64,000 nt of DNA from Gossypium raimondii (lineage: Eukaryota > Streptophyta > Magnoliopsida > Malvales > Malvaceae). Numbering within the stretch: the first letter of the stretch is position 1; every line of letters starts with the position of its first letter. Below, piece after piece: positions 12,301-23,675 of the stretch. The DNA is taken from NCBI RefSeq assembly GCF_025698545.1, contig NC_068569.1, forward strand, positions 16,616,001 through 16,680,000. The letters run 5' to 3'. The notes under the pieces are model-generated. The model saw only the letters and a list, made by a program, of their open reading frames with translations. It did not search any database and was not told where the DNA came from. The position numbers and the translations under genes were made by a program.

Positions 12301-12971
12301 AGCATCATCACGTGAACAGCTGTTGAAGGAAAACGACGTTATCGAATTGCCACATTGCTATTCTACAATTCCCTCCACCGCTTTGTCAGTCTTCACGTGA
12401 ATTTCCCCATGCATCTCTCTCTCTCTCTGAAAATGACATGGAAAATCATCAAAACACAGGACTCAAATCACCTTAATTCGCACCCAATATGGTTCCACCT
12501 TTGACGGGTTAATATTAATTTCAACATGCATTCATTACTGTTTAACTACTACTTGGATTCGGTAGTACTTTTAGCCCTCCTTTGTTTGCTGGAGAGAATC
12601 GATGGTCATGATAAAACAGCTCGCCATTTGGACATATTCTTTTCTACAAATTTACATTATGAGACAGAGACAGAGACAGAGAGATGATCTTGAATGGAAA
12701 AATATGGAGTACTGATCTAATATGAAGTTTTGATTAATTCTCTGAACATTTGGGAAATATCTATTCAGGGATTTGAACCTGAAATATATATAGCAATACA
12801 ACATGGCTAAAACATGAAGACACTACTAACAGTCATCCATGATCATGATTATCAATTCGTTTTGCCTTTTGTTTTTTATTTTATACATCCAAATAAGTCT
12901 AACATTTGCTAGCCAAAAAAGGAAAAAAAGAAAAGAAAAGGTTTTTGCTAAAGATACTTGTTTTTATTAAG
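6392..12971. other. Intergenic AT-rich region, no gene recognised
   Basis: No reading frame here resembles a known protein. It contains a (TA)n run at 8601-8621, tRNA-like or SINE-like scraps (GGGTTTGAGTCGC near 8888, GAATTCGAATCTC near 8196), low-complexity AT blocks (9500-10000), and a stretch at about 10480-10980 with ACAATCTCCCCC, a phrase common in degraded plant retroelements. Around 11580-11635 a short direct repeat (GTATAAGGATTAAATTGTAA) occurs twice in tandem. Confidence 0.5.
12309..12399. promoter_or_regulatory. Cluster of two G-boxes and one E-box downstream of the HECATE gene
   Basis: CACGTG occurs at 12309-12314 and 12394-12399, and CAGCTG at 12317-12322. These are classic bHLH/bZIP binding sites. 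They lie about 570-660 bp beyond the 3' end of the HECATE-type gene. Function is inferred from motif density only. Confidence 0.3.
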
Positions 12972-13781
12972 CTAACTTAGCCAAGCATCTCCAAATTCCT
13001 GAAGGTTTTGAGTAGGTTGATATGGTTTTCCCATTGGATGAAAACTCCCATTAGACATTGCAACAGGGAACCCTAACCCAGCTGGCCTACTAGTGGCAAC
13101 TCTCTCCAGTGACTGCACCTGAGTCTTCAAAAACTTGACATAGTGAATTGCCTCATCTAACATGGATGCAGTGTCCATTTTGGTTCCTCCGGGGACAAGC
13201 CTTTGAAGTATCCTAATTCTCTCACTTATCCTCTCCCTTCGGTGCCGTGCCGCCACACTTTGAGGGTCCTTTGATATCTTCACGTTTCTTCTCTTTGGTG
13301 GCTTCACTGACTCAGGGTCTATATGAATCGGTTGCATAGCGGCTATTCGGAAGATCATCTCCCTCATTGCGGCCATTGAATTCGTCTTTTGGGAAGAGGT
13401 GGAAGAAGCATTTGAACAGGATGATAATGCTAATAATTCCCCTGCACTTGCACTGTCTGGGGTAAACGAGAAACTTGGTTCTTGAACCGGGGTTGAACCA
13501 TTGAATGAAATAGTGGTCGTTGGCAGGTTTGTAAATGGTGCGGGTGAACCAACCTGTGGGTTTTCAACAAAATGCGGCATGCTATTGCCATTGATGCTAT
13601 AATTGCTAGTATTGGAACTATTGGTAGCGTGATCAGCAAGCTCAGCGTGAGGAAATTCAACGACGTCGTTGTAGTCCCCGTAGAATTCAGGGAGCTTTCC
13701 CATCTGCATCTGCATCTGCATCATCATCATCATCGTCTTCATTTCATCTCCTGTTGCAGACTTTAACTGGTCAATTTCCAT
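12972..13781 (-). CDS. HEC1: HECATE-type bHLH transcription factor (HEC1/HEC2-like)
   Basis: Intronless frame of 269 residues, ATG at 13781. A bHLH domain lies at about residues 172-225 ([20 protein letters not shown], then [20 protein letters not shown]), preceded by the HEC signature [20 protein letters not shown] (139-158). The basic region has alanine where most E-box binders carry the contact glutamate, as in the HEC/IND subfamily. The N-terminus is methionine/glutamine-rich (residues 17-27) and the middle is Ser/Asn/Thr-rich. The tail ([20 protein letters not shown]) resembles HEC1/HEC2. Known role: nuclear regulators of gynoecium, transmitting tract and stem-cell dynamics, acting with SPATULA and auxin/cytokinin pathways. 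The symbol gives the closest type; HEC1 versus HEC2 is not decided. No defect seen. Confidence 0.92.
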   Translation of the reverse strand: MEIDQLKSATGDEMKTMMMMMQMQMQMGKLPEFYGDYNDVVEFPHAELADHATNSSNTSNYSINGNSMPHFVENPQVGSPAPFTNLPTTTISFNGSTPVQEPSFSFTPDSASAGELLALSSCSNASSTSSQKTNSMAAMREMIFRIAAMQPIHIDPESVKPPKRRNVKISKDPQSVAARHRRERISERIRILQRLVPGGTKMDTASMLDEAIHYVKFLKTQVQSLERVATSRPAGLGFPVAMSNGSFHPMGKPYQPTQNLQEFGDAWLS

Positions 13782-15189
13782 GGGAGTGGGAGAATGTCTG
13801 ATAAACAGAGTGATGGGGAAGGTAAAAAGAGAAGTGTATATCAGAATTTGCAGTGAAGGGATAAGAAAATAGGAGCTAGCTACAGCTTATTATTACAAAG
13901 GCAGGGAGAGAAGAAAAGGAAAAGGAAAAATAAAATAGAAGAGTAATATATTTGTAACAGGCCATATCAACCTATAGTGGGAATAGATGACTATATATAG
14001 CATAAGTGGTTGAATATTATAATATTTCCCCAAAATTGATATTTTCTTTTTCTTTTTTTTTTAAAGAGTTTTCACAAGGTTGTTAAGGTTTTGTTTGTTT
14101 CCTTTTAAATTTGGAACAATAGGATTGCATGCTTTAAAGAGTTGGAGGAGATGGACAAATATTTCTATTTATGAGGATAGCAACATACAATACATCATTG
14201 AAGCATTCTTTAATTGACATATTTTATCTGGACAATTTAAAATTATTTGTTGTCATTTTCATGGAGATGGGTGTGGATTCAATGCCAAAATCTGGATGTA
14301 ATCAATAGGATGAGTAATATTTACTTTATTTGTTTAAAGAAATTCTTCTCTTCTGTTTTGTTGTTTGATTTATAAACATATATTGTATGAAGCATTGGGA
14401 GATTAAATTAAAAAAGAAATTGTGAAAATGAGTAATACAGCCCTAGGGGGAATCTGAAGTAGTGGACTTTGTAAAGGTAAGAATTTTAAAGGACTCCTTT
14501 TTCCCTATAAATACATAAATTGTTTTAAAGTGATGTCAATATAATGGGACTTATATATCCTGAGGCAGAGACAGTGCAAGGTAAACCCATTTTCACTCTG
14601 CTCCCCTTCGGCCCTCCGTTTCCAAAAGGCCAATGCTTTAGAGCTTTCCCTGATTCTCTTCTCTAAGGATATGATAGATTCTCCAATATTGAAATCGAAA
14701 AAATCGTTGAAGAATTCTCCTACTCAAAGCTGAGTTAGATTCACTTGTGTGAGTCCCCTATAACTACTTCAAGACTATTTCCCATCTTAATTTAGTACTA
14801 AATCTTTTCTAAACATGGAAACACAACTTAACATGCCATGCTACTTAAATTAATACACATTAATTAATAATATCATTGAAAAAAAATCACCAATGACAAG
14901 ATTAAAATTTCTTTGCACACCATAAAATTAATATAATTATCCTATTATCTATGGGTTTGAGTGCGTTAACGTGCATTATTTTCCGATTTATAAGTTGGGG
15001 AGGGACTATAAATACTTCTGTTTTGTTTAGTATTGCTTCTCAAAAGTGCTTTTCAACCTGAAGTAAAAACAGTTTTTTTTTTACTTTTACTTTTGGCAAA
15101 AGTGCTTTTAAGAATAAATAACAATTTTAACCCTACCTTATAATGTATTTTATATAATATTTATATGGTACATGTAATTATTTCTTATT
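13782..15189. other. Upstream region of the HECATE gene, no gene recognised
   Basis: About 1.4 kb of AT-rich sequence up to the fold-back MULE. The first 200 bp (13790-13960) is purine-rich on the + strand and probably the 5' UTR on the minus strand. No other coding frame was recognised. Confidence 0.5.
13991..14000 (-). promoter_or_regulatory. Candidate TATA box of the HECATE gene
   Basis: CTATATATAG, about 210 bp upstream of the start codon, leaving a leader of roughly 180 nt. The motif is palindromic, so orientation comes from the gene. Confidence 0.45.
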
Positions 15190-15207
15190 AAAATTTATGG
15201 GTAAATT

Positions 15208-17752
15208 TGTGATAGCCCGAAATAGGGCCTAATCGGAATAGTGGTTTCGTAACCACAAATCCGAAGTGAAATAGTTTAATTTTATAAATTTTATTAGTTA
15301 CTGATTGATTGAAATATTGTGTGAAAATATGGATAGGAAATTTTAATGCTTTAGTGCTTAATTGAATTTTAGGACTAAATTGAAAAAATGCAAAGTGTGT
15401 CTAATTAGTGATTAAATGACTTAATTGAATTATTTCATGAAATTGGAAGTGTTTATGTGGCAATTAGACCATAAATTAGTGTTATGGACACAAAAGAGTA
15501 TTTCTAGAAAAATATCTAAGTAATGGGTCAAGGGCATTTTGTCCAAATTGAATAAAGACAAAATAAAGATGAAAACAAGTGTTCATCTTCTTAAAATCAG
15601 ACGTTTGCTGCCAAAAAATTCATGTCACCATAGCTAGGGTTCTTGAACTTCCTAAGCTCAATTGTAAGTGATTTCTTGCCCGTTTTAATTATTTTTGTAT
15701 TTTTATGCTTATTGAAGCTTGAATTTCATGTTTCTACTATTTAATTTAAATGAAATTAAAGTTTGAAAATTTACCCATTCATGATATAATTGTAAATTGA
15801 TTAGTGATGTTAGATAATGAATGTTTGAAGTGTTAATTACAAGTTTTACTAGATGAATTTTGATAGAAATGTTGAAAAAGGGCTAAATTGTGAAAGATGG
15901 TAAAGTGTGCATAAAGTTGTGATTTTGTGAAATTGAGGGCTGTTATGAGCATGAAATATGATTTAGTGAAGTTTGAAATTTAAAAATTTAGTGAATTTTA
16001 TTTTTACGAGCTTAGGGACAAAAGTGGAATTTTTGAAAAGTTTTGGGGAAAAATGTAAATTTGCCAAAATGTTGTGTATGAATTGTATTTGAATGAAATG
16101 TTGATAAAATGTATTAAATTGTGTTAATATAGATCAAGAAAGAAGAAATAGTGGAAGTGATCGGGGAAAAGAGAAAGTTATCGACTAAATTACAAAAATA
16201 GTCGTTTTGCATCCGAGGTAAGTTATATGTAAATAATAGTTATATTTGTATAAATTGTGAATTATATTTGATATGTGAATTAATATTGAATGTGGAAGGA
16301 AAATTGTTCATGAATTATTCAAGTAATAAAGTGTTAAGTGTAAATTCCGGTTGAACTTAGGAATAGAATTGGATACAAGTGACATGTCACTAGAGACCAG
16401 ATGTTACTGATGTTACAGATGTTACAGTGAGTCCCGGTCTTTGGGTGATCTAGCATGTGTTGCGAGACACGACGACTTGTGTGAGCGAGGCCGTGGACAT
16501 TTCCAGTGTTTATTGATCGGTGGTAGCTTGACTACATTTCGATGGTAACCGGCTACATATCGATGGTAACCGGCTACATATCGGTGTGGCACTTATGTGC
16601 TAAATCTCTACGTATCCGTGTATATTCCAACTGTTCAACGGGATTAATAATGAATTAAAGTGAATATGAAATGTTAAGTGTGAAAATGTATATGCAAGTG
16701 AATTGGTAAGATTGTGCATGTGTAAGTGATTGAAATTGCTAAGAAATGTTTTGATTAGTTATATGTTAAAAGTGTTAATTATTAAATGAGTAATTATTGT
16801 TTACATGTAACTTACTAAGCTATTTATAGCTTACACATCTCTTTCTTTCCTTTGTTTTATAGTGATTTGAACTTGATCGAATAGTGGACCGTCGGAGCTC
16901 GTATCACACTATCATAGCCATCTCGGTATTATGTGCTTTTCAAAATGTTTGAACTATGGCATGTATAGAGTCTTAATCATTTTGAGCATGATCAAATGAT
17001 ATGGCTAAGATTAGCTATTGAAATGGTTAGTAAAGATTATGTTTTGGTATTATGTATGTGTAAATGGTAACTAATTCAAAGAAGCAGTTTCTTTGACAGC
17101 AGCAGTGACGTGAATGTAAAATTCACCATAAATAGTAGAAATGGAATTAGAGAGTGAATTATATATGGAATTAAAGCTTATCAAGTCTATTTTATATGAA
17201 AGAAACGATGTAGGAAAAGGAATTCTGTATTTTGAGATATTTGAATTTTAGTGAGACAGGGTCAGAATGGTTTTGAAGTCCCTGTTCTGACTTTAGAAAA
17301 TCATTATAAATTGTACAGAAAGAATTATGGGTCATAATTTATATGTGTAGATTTCTTAGTGAGTCTATTTTCAAAAGAAAAACGATAACCTTATATGTAT
17401 TCTGTACAAAGAGATAATTGATTTTTAGTACCGAGAGGTCAGATCTGTCGAGCTGTGAAACAGGGGATATTTTAATGAATAAACTGTACTAATTGGCCAA
17501 GTCAAAAATTCTGAAAATTTTATGGTAAGTAGTAATATGAGTCTAGTTTCAGGGAAAATTTACGGATTTAAATTTTGAGTTCTGTAACTCGAGTTATAAT
17601 TAAATTAGTGAAAGTCACGCAGGTAGACAGTTTTGTTGTGAACAGTGAATTTAATTTTAAAAGCAATTTTTTTTATGCTCCGAATTGGTAAGTTAAATTG
17701 GATAACATCTCGTACTAGATTCCGGTGACGGTCTCGGGTAAGGGGTGTTACA
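15208..17752 (+). mobile_element. Solo LTR, 2,545 bp, inserted in the left TIR of the fold-back MULE
   Basis: Begins TGTGATAGCCCG and ends GGGTAAGGGGTGTTACA, with AAATT duplicated at 15203-15207 and 17753-17757. Excising it rejoins GGGTAAATT to ACTAAAAA, matching the intact right TIR. No internal coding region or second LTR exists. Ends of this kind are typical of large Ty3/Gypsy LTRs in cotton-like genomes (recall). GATGTTACAGATGTTACAG (near 16408) and CGATGGTAACCGGCTACATA (near 16540) are short internal direct repeats. Confidence 0.85.
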
Positions 17753-18463
17753 AAATTACTAAAAAAAGCCCTTTTTTTTCAAAATTTACCGAAATGGGCC
17801 ATTTATGTAATTATTTACCGGAATGGTCCGTTTTCCGCGAAATCGCATCCACGTTAGCGCGATGTCAGGGTACGCGCCAGGAAATCGCGTCCACGTAAGC
17901 GTGATTTGCTGACGTGGACACAAATCGCGTCCACGTAAGCGCGATTTGCTGACGTGGCATGAACAGTTTATGTTTTTTAGCTTGGAAAACTTTGAAAGGC
18001 CATAACTTTTCGCTCGGTTGTCCGATTGAGACGAATTTTTTGATTTGAATAACTTTTGAGATCTATCGTGACAAACCGCCAGTTTTAAATCGAAAAAGAT
18101 CCTTTTGCCCTAAATTTTGATTTTTAGTTTAAAATTGAATTTTGAAACATTCAAATCATTATTTTCCTTATTTGTTTGAAGTAAACACGGATTTTTTCTG
18201 AATTGTTGTATTATTATTTTGATTTGACACGTGTATGGAATAGGTCCGATAAATCGTTAGAGCGTAAGTAATATAATTAAGATAATAACAGTATTTTTAT
18301 AATATGTCAATTAATTAGTTTAGCTTGGTTAAGATGCTTGCTCTTTTCCCTTAGAACCTTGGTTCAAATCTTAACAAGTACAATTTTTTTTTGAATCAAT
18401 TAACTCTTCAATATTACATTAATAGCAACAAGTACAAAAAAGATTCAAAATTGTTACCAACAA

Positions 18464-18518
18464 GATTTGAACCAAGGTTCTAAGGGAAAAGAGCAAGCAT
18501 CTTAACCAACTAAGCTAA
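18464..18518 (-). other. tRNA-like sequence (A-box and B-box) inside the fold-back arm
   Basis: On the minus strand TTAGCTTAGTTGGTTAAG resembles a tRNA D-arm/A-box and GGTTCAAATC a B-box, spaced 54-55 nt from the first base of the A-box to the end of the B-box as in tRNAs. The acceptor stem and T-stem do not close, so this is not a working tRNA gene. The left arm carries a shortened copy on the + strand (18320-18370) lacking four bases in the A-box. Confidence 0.45.
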
Positions 18519-19053
18519 ACTAATTAATTGACATATTATAAAAATACTGTTATTATCTTAATTATATTACTTACATTCTAACGATTTATCGGACCTATTC
18601 CATACACGTGTCAAATTAAAAAAAATAATACAATAATTTGAAAAAATCCGTGTTTACTTCAAATAAATAAGGAAAATAATGATTTGAATGTTTCAAAATT
18701 CAATTTTAAACCAAAAAATTTAAAATTTAGGGTCAAAAAGGATCTTTTTCAACTAAAATCATGTTTGTCGTTGTCAGATCTCAAAAAGTTATTCAAATAA
18801 AAAATTGCCTCAATCGGACAACCGAGCTTAAAAGTTATGGCCTTTCAAAGTTTTCAAGCTAAAAACATAAATCGTTTTCATGCCACGTCAAGAAATCGCG
18901 CTTACGTGACGCGATTTCTGGCGCTGCACTCGACATCGCTACATTGACGTGGACGCGATTTCGCTAAAATGACCATTCCGGTAAATAATTACATAAAGGG
19001 CCCATTTCGTAAATTTTAAAAAAGGGCTTTTTGGTAATTTGCCCAAAATTTAT

Positions 19054-22000
19054 TTTATATATAATATTATATATTTAAATTTTTATTAATCATATTTTAT
19101 TATTTAAAATATAGTTTATATATTTGAATTAAATTTTATGAATAATTAATATTAATTGCTTAAAAAATTTAAAATTTAAATTTCATATGTTAAAATATTA
19201 ACAAAAAATTATAATAAATTGTCTTTTATATTCTTAATAAGATATTATGATATTAACTAATTTGAACATTATTTAAATACATATTTATTATTTTATAACA
19301 CAATGTCTAAAATAGATATTTTATTTATTAAAAGCACGTTTTGACAGTAATACTAAACACTTAAATCATAAACTAAACTTTTCAAAATCACATTTTCCTA
19401 GCACTTTTTAAAAACACTTCTCAAACACAATACTACCCTTATAAAAACAATAAATATGATTAAAACCTATAATAAAATTATTCAAGAAAAAACCTTAAAA
19501 TATAATTCAGATTTGGTCAAATTATAAAACACATTATTTTTAAAAGAAAAATAAAGTCTAGTAATAGGTACACCGTTGATGGTACTTAAAACCGAGAATT
19601 GCCTTTAAAAAACCAAACACTCTACTTTTTAGGGCAAGAGATATTTTTTGTTTAGAACAATAAAAAAAATATTTGTCGCAAAAGGTGTACTTAAAAGGTA
19701 CACAAAAAATACCATGGTTGTTTCTAAACAGCTTAGAGTTGGCTGATTTTCTTCGGTTTGGTACAGGTACAGCTTTCTCTGTACAGACTTATTATACCAA
19801 GTTGATCACTTTTTTTATTCCTCAAAAATTAGAAAAAAAAAAAAACCCAAGTCCAAAATCTCCTTTCAAACCCAGACTTGGAATCCATGGAAATACAACC
19901 ATGCAAAAAATGCAGACAAGAAAAAGAGAAATTAAGTTTATCTCTTCGAATTTTAATATTTCAGGGGTTTCTATTTTGCTTACAGGCTACGGATTACTGT
20001 AAATCTCATTTTGCTGGTAATTTAGTTTTGAGATACTGATCATCCTTAGGCTGCTGCTCCTGCTGGGCACACGATGATATGATGTAGACGTCCATAAAGG
20101 AAAGCTCTATTGAGTGAATTAATAAAGGTTTAATCCTCCAACCAACGACAAAGCTTTGATTTGTGCCATTTTTGTAAGAGACAGACAGTGACTCAATTGC
20201 CTTACCGGCATAGTTATGAGAAATGGGTATGAAATTCTGAACAGTGGTTTTGAGAGCTATCCATGCACGTAAAGTACAAATATATGCTAAATATTTGAAG
20301 CCAAGCATGGATATTTTCACTAATGTTCTGGGATTATATCTTATCTTCTGTCGTATTAAATTGATGTAATTCCACATTGATAATTAGTTGGTTGTTTTCA
20401 TGCAGAAGCTAATGAAGTTGTGTATGATAAGAGTAGTTATCAAGACCACAGTTGTTGGCGCAAAAGGTGAGGGGTGATGAAAACTTGAAAAATGGAAAAA
20501 GAAACCCGGAATTCAGTTAATATGACCACTTCTAGTATATGATATTAAAATATTTGGGCTTCTTTTTGTAAAGAAGGGAAAAGTGAAAAAGAGATTGGAG
20601 TTTTGCCTATTATTCTTCAGTCTTCTGCAACAACACCAGTAATCTAAACACACATTAGATCGCCCTGATTCCAAAGCAAAACTGCTTGAGATTGACTAAT
20701 ATATTAACCAAACAAGTTGAGAAATTAAAAGCGCCCATATTTCTCTGTGTGAATTAACTTTATTGTGATAATGATAATAAATGAACGTGTTTGTTGATAT
20801 ATGTGAAATTGATTTTATAATAGAGAAAGACATGAACAAAGCGACATGTTCTGTGCAAGAAGAGGTTGGATTGGATAAAAGGAATCCAGAGAAGCAAGAT
20901 ATTGCTGTTGGGTTGGTTTCTTTTACTTTGCATTATCACAGTTGCACCACCACCTTATCTTGTATTCCCCACATCCCATTTTATAATGCTTTTTTTCTTT
21001 CTATCTTTATATGATATAATATGAATCCAACATAGCAAACAAAGCCACCATTATTATATTCATTATTCTTCCTTCTTCCTACTTCCTTCACCCTCTCTCC
21101 CTCATCGGGAACTGCAGGGTTAGCAGCTCTGTGATGTCAAGCAATGGGAAATATATATGTATATATGTATATATAAAATATTACTTTATTCAATAAAGAA
21201 AATGGTCCCACTTCTACCATTCCTCTCTTTCTCTGCATGATTTTCAACATTTTAGATTTGGGACCGTTTTCAAGTTGCCCAATTGAACAAAACAGACAGT
21301 GAGCATCTTAGGGAGTGTTTTATTTTTCTCCAACTTGCTTTTCCAGCCTCCCATTTTTCATGAATTGTTGTAAGAGTAAAAGAAAGAGCGGTGAAAGTGG
21401 CTCTCTTTGGAAGGAATAAAATAGCCTAGGGTTTTGTAGAGGAAGGAGAAGCAGGGAGAGCAGATTCCCATTTTACTTATGGGCTTCATTTTCTTATTTT
21501 CTAAGTGCTAAATAATATTTCATGATATCTACCACTATTAAAATAAAATAGAAAATTGTACACAACTTATAAATTAATATTTATTTTAATTATTATATTT
21601 CCTGAGTTTAAATTTAAAGTTTATATTGAATTTTGGGTTTTAATTTTAAAACTTGTATTTAAATAAAATTATTAGTATTTATTTATAAATCTTCTATTAA
21701 TTTTTATTTTACTAGTAATAGGTGTATTTATATTTACTATTTATTAAATGTTTTATTAAGTTGGTGTCACTCTCAACCATCCGGTTCAGAATAATGTCCT
21801 TTCATAATTAAATTAAGTGTGAGTCATCGACTCGGTTAGAGAATTACGAAAATCCCCTTCCATATTTAAACTAGGTTATACCATTGGGGATATTTTAGTC
21901 TTTTTCTTTAAAAAATAAATAAAAATATGCCTACGATAGGATTTGAACCTTTAGTAAAAATTTAAATTTATCACGCAATTAAAGTTTTATTTTAATATTT

Positions 22001-23675
22001 TTATACATTTTAATTTTTATTATACACACTTTAGCACCTCGATTAACTAGTTCCAAATCACACATTTTATTATTTATTGCATATTATTTGTGGTTTTTAG
22101 ATTTCTAATTATTTATTATTATACTAAACTTATGTAGTAATAATATAAAAAAATATTCACCTCTATTTTAAAAGGGTTGTAAGAATTATGTGGAGATTGA
22201 AACGAAAATTAATGTGAGATTTAGCAGACAATTTTCAGATGTTTGAATAACTAAAATTGGACGTGGCTTCCTCCTATCTTGCATGTGTCATTCATGGTTT
22301 CCTCAAAACAAAAATTGATAAGGCGTGAAATGAAATCCGTAAACGTGTTATATGTTCATACTTTCTTTTGTTAGATATCTCAAATGAAAACATTTTTAAA
22401 AAAAATATTACATGAAAACAAACCATTCCAACTGTTTTTAATTGTTATAGCAGTAATATGTTAATTGAGATAAAATTTAATTGATAATATATAATTATGG
22501 ATTTTAAAATTAAATTGGTAGAAGATCCGATTAGTTTATCGACCATTAGTCCGATTCAATTAAATAAGTTGTTAAAAAATTCATAAAATTTTTTTAAAAA
22601 AAATTATAAACCAGGTTCAATCGATTTTTATTCTGCTTCAATTGATTCAGAGTAATTTGCGGTCCAACCGATTCAACCCATTTCTCTGTAATGATAAACC
22701 GACCAATTCCAAATCTAACTAGTACAGTCGGATTGCAACAACCATGCATATAAGTATTATTATACAATATCAATCACATGTTAAAATTTTAAATAAAAGA
22801 ATGTATGATTATAATTACGGCGTCAAGATAATATATCCCAACCATCAAAATTCCGTTGTAATTCATTGATAACACAATTCAAACCCTATCCTCTAATAAG
22901 ATGTAGGTAATATAATAAGATTGAAATGAGTTAAGAGTCTAGAAGCATCAGAACATTATTGAGAAGTAGTTGATAGACCCTTGCATTATTATTATTATTA
23001 TCATTATTAGTATAATATTGGTTTCTTTGCTGGACCCATGAAAATGCTGGGTTTGATTCCCGCAGGCCTACCACTTGAATCTGATACAATGAAATAGGAA
23101 TAGGAAGACATACAATTCCATGATTTCTTTTCTGAAACATATTTAATATTCCAAGAATTAATAATTCTTAAGGGGCTAATTAAATATTTCCTTGAGAAAT
23201 CCAACTTCATCTTTTATATGGTATACTTGGGATTTCCTTTCTTCAGATAAGATACACATCTGATGAAATGTATTAAAATATTTCTTTGATAGCATTCATT
23301 GTTTGAATATAATAAATTTCAACAATTTGTCTCTTGGACACGTTTATAATGTCTTGCAGAGCTTGAATATGAAATTATTGAGAAAAAAATAATAAAAAAA
23401 CATTACGTCCAAAACAGAGACCAGGACATACAGATTAATACATCTCTTGTTTACTCGGAGAATGTCTATGGTGCATGCCTACATGGTTATATTTTAAGAC
23501 CATGGAAATGGAGGTAGATAGATCACCAACTTTGCAGACACACTAGCATTCCATGTGGTCACAGATTTCTAACTTTGTTGCTAGCTGAATGTGATTGCAT
23601 AGTAGAAACATTACTCATCAAACTGAACATTTTGCACACCTGTCCTGAATCTGCATAATCTTTCTAGAATATGTT
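19054..23675. other. Intergenic AT-rich region, no gene recognised
   Basis: Longest frames (minus 20006-20377, 123 residues; plus 19673-20002, 109 residues) resemble no protein I know and lack flanking splice or promoter support. Stretches at 21900-22060 and 22500-22740 read like old dispersed repeats (AGGATTTGAACC at 21940 is a B-box-like scrap). A short (TAT/ATTATT)n tract lies near 22986-23000. Confidence 0.45.

Larger units (their letters stand above)
15199..19044. mobile_element. Fold-back Mutator-like element with arms of about 600-640 bp and 9-bp target duplication
   Basis: The ends are GGGTAAATTACTAAAAA on the left (split by an LTR after nine bases) and, read inward from the right, GGGCAAATTACCAAAAAGCC. 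AAAATTTAT stands outside both ends (15190-15198 and 19045-19053), a Mutator-sized duplication. The two arms (15199-15207 plus 17758-18397, and 18442-19044) are imperfect inverted copies around a loop of about 44 bp. Within the arms are repeated AAATCGCGTCCACGTAAG / GCGATTTGCTGACGTGG units (17880-17957, counterparts 18890-18965). No coding sequence is present, so it is non-autonomous. It could form one very long hairpin RNA if transcribed. Confidence 0.85.

Noticed and set aside
18464..18518. A functional tRNA gene
   Set aside because: A- and B-boxes are present but the T-stem and acceptor stem do not close, and the copy lies inside a transposon arm.
20006..20377. 123-codon minus-strand frame
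   Set aside because: No recognisable domain, no close promoter or splice support, in AT-rich intergenic DNA.
23040..23075. GGGTTTGATTCCCGC as part of a tRNA gene
   Set aside because: Only a T-loop-like stretch is present; no A-box lies at tRNA distance.
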